Assembly: GCA_002371495.1 (NCBI GenBank)
Contig: DFIX01000027.1
Location: forward strand, 46,416-59,811
DNA: 13,396 nt
From: Eggerthellaceae bacterium UBA3686
GTDB lineage: Bacteria > Actinomycetota > Coriobacteriia > Coriobacteriales > Eggerthellaceae
Direction: 5' to 3'
Shown: piece by piece, positions 6,646-12,506 of the stretch
Layout of the letters: each line of letters begins with the position of its first letter
Numbering within the stretch: the stretch's first letter is position 1
The notes under the pieces: generated by a model
Seen by the model: only the letters and a program-made list of their open reading frames with translations
The model's database searches: none
Told to the model about the DNA's origin: nothing
Translations under genes and position numbers: made by a program

Positions 6646-7114
6646 GCCCAGTTGCCGCCGCCCTGGCCAAGCTCGAACCAAAACCACACATGTATTCACG
6701 TATAAGACGGGGCTAAAACCAACAGTTCGCCATAACCCACCAGAGGTCCAGAACCGGCACGTCTAGCGCGGGCAAAATAGGCATCATTCTCTTTTGTTGC
6801 ACATTTTTAAAGTATTTCTTCCATAAGTTCGAGGATATCTGAAGAATTTTGGCGTAACCCTAGACTAACCCATTTTTAACAGGCTCCTGAGCTGGCCTGA
6901 TGGGCGTCTTCCATTTCCCAATGTGCGAAAAGTGACCCTATTTGTTCAGATAAGCTCGTATTTATGGCATTTTTACTTTGAAAACGTGCATCGGATTCAA
7001 GAGACCGCATAGATGGGTTTCAAATCAAGAATCCTATTCTCATTTCGCGACACCGCAAAAACGCGCACAACCGTAAATCGGTTCTATCATTGGGTTTAAC
7101 AGCGCAAAATCCGC
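6646..7114. other. AT-richer gene-poor interval between ffs and the radical SAM region
   Basis: About 470 nt, clearly more AT-rich than the flanking genes, with runs such as CATTTTTAAAGTATTTC (near 6807) and TTTATGGCATTTTTACTTT (near 6960). No frame has a supported start. It includes the upstream region of ffs on the minus strand and of the radical SAM region on the plus strand, but I cannot pick a convincing plus-strand promoter. A short stretch at 6920-6940 loosely resembles one arm of the palindromic repeat. Decayed DNA or a regulatory region are both possible. Confidence 0.4.
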
Positions 7115-7129
7115 AAGGAGGACCGCCCC

Positions 7130-7342
7130 ATGCCTATGAGCAGCGCGCAACGGCGCCAATGGGCGCGCAAGATATCCAGCATCACGGGCTCGAACTCGGG
7201 GCTCGTCGAGGAAGGCGCGCGCCCGGCCGTCGACAACTTGCCACAAGCATCCACCAATGCCGTATCCGAGGAGACTTCATGCACTTCACAAGCCCCGTGC
7301 ATCGACCCGCCAACGAAAGCAGATCAATCTTCCTGCAGGTAA
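7130..7342 (+). CDS. Possible small protein, 70 aa, overlapping the radical SAM start
   Basis: The best ribosome binding site in the area, AAGGAGG at 7115-7121, lies eight nt before this ATG, ideal spacing. The reading frame (MPMSSAQRRQWARKISSITG...) runs 70 codons and ends at a TAA 64 nt inside the radical SAM gene, in a different frame. The N-terminus is basic and plausible as protein; the remainder is Ser/Thr/Ala/Pro-rich with no recognisable domain. It might be a leader whose translation is coupled to the radical SAM gene, a small protein in its own right, or a chance frame. I cannot assign a family. Confidence 0.4.
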   Translation: MPMSSAQRRQWARKISSITGSNSGLVEEGARPAVDNLPQASTNAVSEETSCTSQAPCIDPPTKADQSSCR

Positions 7343-8280
7343 CGTCGGGGTGCCGTCATAACAACTGTCGATTCTGCAGTTATTTCAGGAACGTCCGGTT
7401 TTGCGCATCTCCGCTCGAAGAGGTAGAAAGCGACCTAGCCGAACTCGAGCACCTACCCCGCCATTTCCCTAAGCAGCGCGTGTTCCTGCAAGCCGCAGAT
7501 GCCTTTTGCCTCGATTACGACCGCCTGATGCGCATCGCCGAGCTCATCGGCAAGCATCTACCAACCGTTACGAGCATCGGAGCTTACGCGCGAATCGACG
7601 ACATCACGAACAAGAGCGTCGAGCAACTTCGCTCGCTTAAAGACGCCGGGTACGAGAACCTGTTCATCGGTATCGAGACGGGCGACGACCATCTGCTGAA
7701 GCTCATGAACAAAGGTTTTACCTCCGCAGACATCCTGCGCGAGTGCGGTAAGCTCAACGAAGCGGGCTTAACATTTACCGTCAGCATCATCAACGGCTTA
7801 GGCGGGCACAATTACGGCCCGTACAGCGCCATCAAAACCGCACGCGTGCTCAACGAGATACAGCCGGCCTCGATTCGGCCCGAGTCGTTGACCGTCATGC
7901 CCAACTCGCCACTTGCCGACGACGTGCGGCTCGGCGCGTTCGCCGAAGCAACCGAGCGCGAACGCCTGAACGAGCTCGTCGTGCTCGTCGACAATCTGGA
8001 ATGCGAAACGCGCTTCCACGCTACACAGGCAACTTTGCCGATGCGCATTTTCGGAAACCTACCAACCGATAAGCGGGACCTGCACGAAGCCATCGCCACC
8101 TTCGCAGAACAAGCCGACGAGGACGAGCTACGGCAGCATCGGCTGCGCGTCACCTCGATGATGATGCCCGAACACGCGCTGCACGACCCGATGACGCCCT
8201 TGCTTGAGACCACGAAGAACGCCAGCGTATCGCCCCGCCATAACATTTCGTGGGGCCGCGACTACAACCCGCTGGCATAG
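7279..8280 (+). CDS. Radical SAM protein of unknown substrate
   Basis: A 333 aa radical SAM enzyme, expected to use a [4Fe-4S] cluster to cleave S-adenosylmethionine and start radical chemistry in the anaerobic cytoplasm. The cluster motif is SGCRHNNCRFC near residues 28-38, spacing C-x4-C-x2-C; that spacing, together with the preceding RPANESRSIFLQVT, is typical of the TxGCSHNxCxFC group of uncharacterised radical SAM proteins rather than the CX3CX2C majority. Later landmarks are VFLQAADAF, the GYENLFIGIETGDD strand and SIINGLGG. The start at 7279 is set by GAGGAG five nt upstream and by family N-termini; the frame is open upstream to 7090 but that part is not family-like. It stands alone, followed by the toxin-antitoxin promoter. 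No partner substrate is apparent. Confidence 0.9.
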   Translation: MHFTSPVHRPANESRSIFLQVTSGCRHNNCRFCSYFRNVRFCASPLEEVESDLAELEHLPRHFPKQRVFLQAADAFCLDYDRLMRIAELIGKHLPTVTSIGAYARIDDITNKSVEQLRSLKDAGYENLFIGIETGDDHLLKLMNKGFTSADILRECGKLNEAGLTFTVSIINGLGGHNYGPYSAIKTARVLNEIQPASIRPESLTVMPNSPLADDVRLGAFAEATERERLNELVVLVDNLECETRFHATQATLPMRIFGNLPTDKRDLHEAIATFAEQADEDELRQHRLRVTSMMMPEHALHDPMTPLLETTKNASVSPRHNISWGRDYNPLA

Positions 8281-8319
8281 CATTACGCCCCCAGCGATTC
8301 TGAGCGTTCGGGAAATGCG

Positions 8320-8373
8320 TTGACCTGAACTGTCCCATGTATTGCTATACTGTACAGCAAGGAGGTATAGCAA
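8320..8373 (+). promoter_or_regulatory. Toxin-antitoxin promoter with palindromic operator
   Basis: TTGACC (8320-8325) and an extended -10 TGCTATACT (TATACT at 8346-8351) form a promoter with a long 20-nt spacer. TTGCTATACTGTACAGCAA (8342-8360) is a near-perfect 19-bp palindrome, eight of nine arm positions matching. Its left arm TTGCTATA is repeated inverted and perfect as TATAGCAA at 8366-8373, straddling the end of the ribosome binding site and the antitoxin ATG. The Shine-Dalgarno AAGGAGG (8359-8365) lies between. The layout suggests autorepression by the encoded ribbon-helix-helix antitoxin; in RNA the outer arms could also pair and hide the ribosome binding site. Confidence 0.7.
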
Positions 8374-8729
8374 TGGAAGCATCAGTGCAACTCAACGCTC
8401 GCATGAACCGGTCGCTGAAGGAATCGGGCGATGAAGCCCTGGCATCGATCGGCCTCAGCCCAACACAGGCCGTGCGCGCCCTCTGGGAAAAAGCGTCTCG
8501 CAGGGGAAAGGACTTGGAAGACGTGGCCAAGCTGCTCCTGCCTCAAGAGAAGCATGCCGTGCAGACCGGCTCGCAGCCCGACGAAGTGCTTGCAGCCGGG
8601 TGGGCATTCATGGACGAAGCATACCGGGCTCTCGGTATAGATCCCGCAGTTAAGTACGACTTGCCAAGCGACAAAGAGATGCTCGAACAGGCTTTGTACG
8701 AACGCCTCGTAGAAAGAGGCTTGGCTTGA
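8373..8729 (+). CDS. RelB/DinJ-type ribbon-helix-helix antitoxin
   Basis: A 118 aa antitoxin. Residues 3-45 (ASVQLNARMNRSLKESGDEALASIGLSPTQAVRALWEKA in pattern: a beta strand then two helices) match the ribbon-helix-helix DNA-binding fold of RelB/DinJ antitoxins. The C-terminal half (about 60-118) is longer than in a minimal DinJ and presumably binds and blocks the toxin. The start at 8373 has AAGGAGG seven nt upstream; the frame extends upstream to 8337 only through the operator. The stop codon overlaps the toxin start by one base (TGATG), so the genes are translationally coupled. It should dimerise and repress the promoter through the palindrome at 8342-8373. Confidence 0.88.
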   Translation: MEASVQLNARMNRSLKESGDEALASIGLSPTQAVRALWEKASRRGKDLEDVAKLLLPQEKHAVQTGSQPDEVLAAGWAFMDEAYRALGIDPAVKYDLPSDKEMLEQALYERLVERGLA

Positions 8730-9235
8730 TGCGCGAATACCCTATCATCCTCATCGATACGAACGTCTGGCTCGACAATTGCCTATGCGATCGCCCTGGA
8801 TCAAAAGCATCGCGAGAATTCCTTGATCTGGCAAGGGCAAATGGAGCTCAACTTACCTACGCCGTTCATTGTCTGGCGGATTTCTTCTTCCTCGTGCAAA
8901 ACCATCTGAAACGGGAAGTGCGCAAAAATGGCCCGCTAACAAATGCCAATGCGCTCGCCATCAACAAAATCGCCTGGTCATGCGTCGATAACCTACGCGA
9001 AACGGCTACCGCAATAGCCGCCGACGAATCAGACGCCTGGCGAGCATGCAAGTACCGCTCGCTTTCGAACGACCTGGAGGACAATTTCGTGTTGGCCGCA
9101 GCTGAGCGCGCAAACGTCGACTTCATCGTTACGAACGACGAGCAGCTCCTGCGCAAGGCCACCGTCAACGCCTACACCCCCGAAGACGCCACGCTCGTGC
9201 TGCAAGTTACGAAGCCGGAAGGGTCGCACCTGTAA
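8729..9235 (+). CDS. PIN-domain toxin (VapC-like ribonuclease)
   Basis: A 168 aa PIN-domain protein, expected to be a metal-dependent ribonuclease neutralised by the preceding antitoxin. It opens with ILIDTNVWLD (residues 7-16), giving the first catalytic Asp10 and Asn12. The C-terminal acidic cluster is NDLEDNFVLAAAERANVDFIVTND (in parts: Asp115, Asp118 and Asp137). Asp51 is a candidate for the middle acidic position. It is longer than a typical VapC (about 130 aa), with an insertion around residues 60-95. The start is the ATG overlapping the antitoxin stop; AGAGG lies nine nt upstream. A TTG one codon earlier is possible. Targets (tRNA, rRNA or mRNA) cannot be told from sequence. Confidence 0.87.
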   Translation: MREYPIILIDTNVWLDNCLCDRPGSKASREFLDLARANGAQLTYAVHCLADFFFLVQNHLKREVRKNGPLTNANALAINKIAWSCVDNLRETATAIAADESDAWRACKYRSLSNDLEDNFVLAAAERANVDFIVTNDEQLLRKATVNAYTPEDATLVLQVTKPEGSHL

Positions 9236-9265
9236 CCCACCGCAAAAGCTCGCAGTTTTGCAACA

Positions 9266-10474
9266 TCATTTGGCCACCCAGCCACCGCGCCCGATCGCGT
9301 AGAGCGCCAGCGACCCCAATGCCGAGATCAATACGAGCGCAGCCAGTCCGAATAGGAACGACGGCCAAGGAAGCGTCGCGGCAATCGTGGCGAATGCAGT
9401 GATGACGCCATACGAGAAATTGCCTATAGCTGAGGCCGTGCCCACCACCTCGGAGGGCTGGTCGAGCAGCACCAAGTAGGCGGCGGGGCGCGCAATGCCC
9501 TCGGAAAGCGCGTACGGCACGAACGCCAGCAGGAACAGGACGGGGCTCACCTTCCCGATGAGCGCGAGCAGCGCAAACGCCGCGAACATCAAAACGATGA
9601 CGATTTTCATGATCTGCGCGGTATACAAGGTGCGCGACAAGCGCATATACACGAACGGGGCTATCATGTTGGCCAGGCACGCGCCAGCGTATATGAAGCT
9701 GTAGCCCAGATAGCTCATCTGGAAATCATCGAGCAGGATGTAAGATGACACGGCGATGAACGCGAAAAACGGGATGCCCGTTACGCCGATGAACAGCGCG
9801 AGCGCCGTGAAACTCTTGTTTGAAAGGAGCGTTTTCGCGCCGCGCACCATGCTAAGAAGCGTAGCGCCGAGCTTTTTCCCGGCATTTGCTTGGGCATCGT
9901 ACGTTTCGCTGATGAGGCCCGCCATCACGATGGTCACCACGCCGCCCACCGTAAGTCCCCAGAAAATGCCGCGCCATCCAACGTGCTCGACGGCAAACGA
10001 CCCGAGGAACGGCGCGAGCACGGGACCGGCTATTACGAGCGATTGCAGCAGCGTCATCGCAAGCTTCAGGTCCTCGCCTTCGTAGGCATCCTGCACGATA
10101 GCCGCCGCCAGCGTCGTCGAACAGCCGCACCCGAGCGCCTCGATGGCACGCGCTGCGATGAGCACCTCGACGTTAGGGGCCATCGCGCACAGAAGCGAGC
10201 CTGCAGTGAACAAAGCGCATCCTGCCAAGAATACAGGCTTGCGGCCGAAGCGGTCGCTTATGGGGCCCGCCAGCACCATCGCAATCGTAGACGCAAACAA
10301 AAACGAGAATACGGTGTTGTTCAGATACAGCGCCGACACGCCGAATGCCTCCGCCATGCTGGGAAGCGCCGGCGCATACATGTCGATAGCGAGAATCTGG
10401 ATAAGCTCGACGCCCATCACGCACACGAAGAACGCCCAGGGCCCAAGACGTTTTTGTTTTACCGCAAGTTTCAT
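9266..10474 (-). CDS. MFS transporter, Bcr/CflA-type drug exporter family
   Basis: A 402 aa major facilitator protein with about 12 hydrophobic segments, probably a proton-coupled exporter of the DHA1 Bcr/CflA group. Supporting motifs: Asp31-MYAPALP in the first helix (Bcr/CflA signature DxYxPALP), motif A GPISDRFGRKP (70-80) between helices 2 and 3, and a motif C-like GPVLAPFLG in helix 5 that marks exporters. The N-terminus is short and basic (MKLAVKQKR). No good ribosome binding site precedes the ATG; instead a -10 sits eight nt upstream, pointing to a leaderless mRNA. It follows the GNAT gene by 31 nt on the same strand and converges with the PIN toxin. The transported compound cannot be named. 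Confidence 0.9.
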   Translation of the reverse strand: MKLAVKQKRLGPWAFFVCVMGVELIQILAIDMYAPALPSMAEAFGVSALYLNNTVFSFLFASTIAMVLAGPISDRFGRKPVFLAGCALFTAGSLLCAMAPNVEVLIAARAIEALGCGCSTTLAAAIVQDAYEGEDLKLAMTLLQSLVIAGPVLAPFLGSFAVEHVGWRGIFWGLTVGGVVTIVMAGLISETYDAQANAGKKLGATLLSMVRGAKTLLSNKSFTALALFIGVTGIPFFAFIAVSSYILLDDFQMSYLGYSFIYAGACLANMIAPFVYMRLSRTLYTAQIMKIVIVLMFAAFALLALIGKVSPVLFLLAFVPYALSEGIARPAAYLVLLDQPSEVVGTASAIGNFSYGVITAFATIAATLPWPSFLFGLAALVLISALGSLALYAIGRGGWVAK

Positions 10475-10482
10475 AAGCTCGA

Positions 10483-10488
10483 ATTATA
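10483..10488 (-). promoter_or_regulatory. -10 element giving a near-leaderless MFS transcript
   Basis: A perfect TATAAT on the minus strand ends eight nt before the MFS start codon (10474), so transcription would begin at or within two nt of the ATG. No Shine-Dalgarno is present in between. Leaderless mRNAs are common in actinobacteria. No recognisable -35 is found; that region lies within the end of the GNAT gene. Confidence 0.5.
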
Positions 10489-10505
10489 TCGATAGCGTTC
10501 GGTGC

Positions 10506-10931
10506 TTAGAGTGCAGACCTAAACGGAACGGGATAACACGTCGGGAGATCCTCGCACGAATCGCAATCAGCTTTGTACTGCGGATCGATATCATCCCAGG
10601 TGCACCGCTTGAATCCGATGGCCTCGTAAAACCCCACCGATACGCCGCGCGATACGAGCCTCAAATCGGGATGGGAACGCAATGCGTCTTCCATCAACGC
10701 TGCTCCCACGCCAAGCCCGCGATATTCGGGATTAACGACGACGGTCTTCACATTGTCGGACCCATCGGGCGCGGTTTCCACGTAAATCGCGCCCAACATG
10801 TGCCCGTCACCATCAAGCGCCAAGCGAACACCTTCCTTGCCCGGTGCCGGAGGAAATCTCTGGGAATCGAACAAATTGTTTACAGCATCCATATCCGAAG
10901 CCGAAGCGTCAGCTATCTCGAATTGCTTCAC
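10506..10931 (-). CDS. GNAT family N-acetyltransferase
   Basis: A 141 aa acetyl-CoA-dependent acetyltransferase of the GNAT superfamily. Motif A is VVVNPEYRGLGVGAALMEDAL (residues 65-85), with Arg71-Gly-Leu-Gly-Val-Gly76 as the acetyl-CoA pyrophosphate loop; FYEAIGF (101-107) is the typical C-terminal motif B. Unusual for the fold is a Cys-containing tail: Cys110, Cys123, Cys126 and Cys132 (DCDSCEDLPTC), which could bind metal. The start is GTG at 10931, with AAAGG seven nt upstream. A small frame (10944-11090) stops just before that ribosome binding site. Downstream by 31 nt is the MFS exporter, so an acetylate-and-export role is possible but speculative. The acceptor substrate is unknown. 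Confidence 0.9.
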   Translation of the reverse strand: MKQFEIADASASDMDAVNNLFDSQRFPPAPGKEGVRLALDGDGHMLGAIYVETAPDGSDNVKTVVVNPEYRGLGVGAALMEDALRSHPDLRLVSRGVSVGFYEAIGFKRCTWDDIDPQYKADCDSCEDLPTCYPVPFRSAL

Positions 10932-10973
10932 AGCAGCACCTTTCTATGCCCAGCTGACTCTATCAATGAAGTC

Positions 10974-11060
10974 GGGCATGCCCCAAGCGAGACGCACGGC
11001 CAGGGGGATGAAGGCTTGCGTCAAAAAGCCCACGCCATGCGCCCCGCTTGGGACATGCCC
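10974..11060 (-). promoter_or_regulatory. Long stem structure in the GNAT leader
   Basis: On the minus strand the 16-nt arm at 11045-11060 (GGGCATGTCCCAAGCG) pairs along its full length with 10974-10989 (CGCTTGGGGCATGCCC), one pair being U-G. That single non-Watson-Crick position is a wobble only on the minus strand and a C-A mismatch on the plus strand. Inside, GACGCA and TGCGTC (11017-11022 with 10991-10996) form a second stem with further GCC/GGC pairs. The layout resembles a multi-branched leader RNA ending 42 nt before the GNAT start. A short frame MSQAGRMAWAF begins in the 5' arm and could be a leader peptide. Function unknown. Confidence 0.5.
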
Positions 11061-11065
11061 GTAAA

Positions 11066-11081
11066 GCAGCCGACCGGCTGC
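11066..11081 (-). terminator. Short hairpin after the 188-aa gene, possible weak terminator
   Basis: On the minus strand GCAGCC (11076-11081) pairs with GGCTGC (11066-11071) around the loop GGTC, followed by TTTA. It lies 15 nt after the TGA of the 188-aa gene. The U-tract is short, so termination would be partial and the GNAT gene could be reached by read-through. Confidence 0.4.
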
Positions 11082-11096
11082 CGACCCGATCTAGTG

Positions 11097-11663
11097 TCAG
11101 CAGGACTTGCTTGCGCGCTTATCGTTCTTGCGGTAGCCCATCTTGTCAAGCTCCCACTCTTCAAGAATGAGCGCCCGATCTGCTACGAACACATCGTAGG
11201 TGCCGTCGAATTCCATCCCAGCGCAAGAGAACCTGCCGTTCAGCGAGGCCACTTGCTCGGCAGCTGCCTCGTTGAAGCCGCTCTCGGGGAACACGTACAC
11301 GTCGGCGCGCTTGCGCTTGCCGCTGACCGGCACCGAGATGACGAGCTCGAGCCCGTCCTTCTCGAACAGTATGCCGTTAGCCGTGAACATGACGTCGCGC
11401 ATCATGCGCTCGGGCTCGAAACGGTCTGCCCAGCGCTTGTGCTGCATGCGTGCCCAGTACGCCCAAGCGTTGTCGAACTTGCATGCATCGTCAGCGTAGA
11501 TTGCCTCGAAGAACTCGCGCAACGTCGAGGCGCCTTCCAAATGCTTCTGATACTGCGGCCATACGTTACCGCCGATGCAGCAATACTGGCGCAGCTTCGA
11601 ATAGTCCTTGCGGTCCCGCTCCGGCACCGCATCCATCAGCTCTTTAAACTGTGCGAAATCCAT
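11097..11663 (-). CDS. Hypothetical protein, 188 aa
   Basis: I do not recognise a family. The start at 11663 is firm: AAGGAGGGGCG runs straight up to the ATG. The N-terminal half is helical and aromatic-rich (paired Cys28-Cys29, then GGNVWPQYQKHL, AWAYWARMQHKRWADRF). From about residue 95 the character changes to beta strands (GILFEKDGLELVISVPVSG, ADVYVFPES), ending with FDGTYDVFVADRALILEEW and a basic tail (RKNDKRASKSC). The GTYDV phrase echoes GTYDI in the hypothetical protein at 21-431, which may hint at a shared beta element or be chance. No signal peptide or membrane helix is visible. It sits directly downstream of the palindromic repeat that follows the methyltransferase gene, so it may have its own promoter. 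Confidence 0.8.
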   Translation of the reverse strand: MDFAQFKELMDAVPERDRKDYSKLRQYCCIGGNVWPQYQKHLEGASTLREFFEAIYADDACKFDNAWAYWARMQHKRWADRFEPERMMRDVMFTANGILFEKDGLELVISVPVSGKRKRADVYVFPESGFNEAAAEQVASLNGRFSCAGMEFDGTYDVFVADRALILEEWELDKMGYRKNDKRASKSC

Positions 11664-11683
11664 CGCCCCTCCTTTTTTCCGAA

Positions 11684-11718
11684 AATGTGTAAAAGGGGTC
11701 AGACCCTTTTTTCACATT
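11684..11718. repeat. Complete palindromic repeat with GGGTC-A-GACCC core
   Basis: A 35-bp palindrome centred on A11701: AATGTG, an A-run, GGGGTC, then the inverse. Of 17 arm positions, all pair except one T/T (11690 with 11712) and one G/T wobble (11695 with 11707). The methyltransferase stop TAA (11717-11719) is embedded in one arm, and the 188-aa gene starts 20 nt beyond the other. With A-runs and T-runs outside a G/C core it could act as a bidirectional intrinsic terminator. The core resembles REP-type palindromes carrying GGGGTCAGA motifs known in other bacteria and linked there to RAYT transposases; no such transposase is in this window. Confidence 0.85.
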
Positions 11719-12430
11719 AGCGGCGCGGCTTTACGATGCGCGCCGTCATCTTCGTAAATGTCACCTGTTCATCGCACTCAACAACAGGCACTACCTCGTC
11801 ATCTTTGAACCCAACGTTGGGCTCGACTTCAAACTCTTCGTAATACTCGGGCGCGTAGAATCCGGCTTCTTGCACGTAGGCGTTCACGGTCTCGCGCGAA
11901 AGGGCAGACTGGATCGAGTTCGCCATGGCGCGCGCCTGCTCGACAACTTGAGGGTCGCGATCCCCTTCTGCAACGACGGCGTCGTACATGAGCACGCCGC
12001 CCGGGCGCAACACGCGGTAAAACTCTGCGAACGCCGCCTTGGGGTCGTAAGCGAGGTTGATGCTCGAATTGGCGAACACCAAGTCGAACTCGCCATCGCG
12101 CACGCCGGCAACAGAAAGGTCCTCGGGGTACGCCACGCGGTAATCCATATTGTTGCGAATGAGGCCGTTCTTGCGCCAAGCCTCTTCCATAAACGAAAGG
12201 CCTATCTCGATGAACTCGGGCGACGGGTCCACGCCCAGCGCAAAGCCCTTTTGTCCAACGTAATCGCTCAACTTGATGACGCCCTTACCGCGACGGCAGT
12301 CGATGTCAATCACTTTCTTGCCGCGAATATCGCCGATGAGCGTCATCTTGCATTGGCTGTGAAATCCCCATTCCTTCGGCTGTTTTGCATAGAAGTCAGC
12401 CAGTACCTTTACATCGATGCCCGATGCCAT
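11717..12430 (-). CDS. Class I SAM-dependent methyltransferase
   Basis: A 237 aa Rossmann-fold methyltransferase of the Methyltransf_11/25 type. Motif I is VIDIDCRRGKG (40-50), where the usual DxGCGxG has become DxDCRRGKG: the first loop glycine is Asp and the third position is Arg. Motif II-like acidic GVDPS (66-70), the FDLVFANSSINLAYDP segment and RVLRPGGVLMYDAV are well kept. The ANSSINL...FREF-style arrangement recalls arsenite methyltransferase relatives (SNCVINLSPDK), but the Cys residues needed for arsenic are absent, so the substrate is unknown. The start is set by GAGGAG seven nt upstream. It follows the trigger-factor-like gene after 76 nt on the same strand and ends inside the palindromic repeat. 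Confidence 0.88.
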   Translation of the reverse strand: MASGIDVKVLADFYAKQPKEWGFHSQCKMTLIGDIRGKKVIDIDCRRGKGVIKLSDYVGQKGFALGVDPSPEFIEIGLSFMEEAWRKNGLIRNNMDYRVAYPEDLSVAGVRDGEFDLVFANSSINLAYDPKAAFAEFYRVLRPGGVLMYDAVVAEGDRDPQVVEQARAMANSIQSALSRETVNAYVQEAGFYAPEYYEEFEVEPNVGFKDDEVVPVVECDEQVTFTKMTARIVKPRR

Positions 12431-12506
12431 AACAATCTCCTCTTGGCTCGGCCGCGCCGGAAGGCATCCGCTCTAGAAAAACCCGACGCCGTTGCCACGC
12501 CATTCC

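Larger units (their letters stand above)
10944..11090 (-). pseudogene. Possible 3' remnant of a lost gene
   Basis: An open frame of 48 codons without a usual start codon at its beginning, reading (in part) LLYGHVPSGAHGVGFLTQAF and ending DRVSWA. Its codon use is GC-rich at third positions like the neighbouring genes, and its TAG falls directly before the AAAGG ribosome binding site of the GNAT gene, the arrangement expected of an operon gene end. SGAHGVGF faintly resembles the catalytic-His region of alpha/beta hydrolases, but this is a guess. It begins just after the TGA of the 188-aa gene. The alternative is that the sequence is only a structured leader (10974-11060), since the strongest inverted repeat lies within it. 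Confidence 0.3.

Noticed and set aside
6920..6940. Degenerate copy of the palindromic repeat (AATGTGCGAAAAGTGACCC)
   Set aside because: Only the AATGTG and A-run agree; the GGGGTCAGA core is not kept and there is no opposite arm.
9242..9261. Hairpin GCAAAA/TTTTGC between the convergent PIN and MFS genes as a terminator
   Set aside because: Only six mainly A-T pairs with no following T-run; too weak to claim.
10143..11720. A 525-codon open frame on the plus strand
   Set aside because: It runs antisense across the MFS start, the GNAT gene, the leader and the 188-aa gene, all better supported on the minus strand; its translation has no domain and is rich in Arg, His and Cys, as expected of a GC-rich antisense frame.
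11882..12179. Alternative minus-strand frames within the methyltransferase region
   Set aside because: Shadow frames of the methyltransferase gene without start signals or domains.
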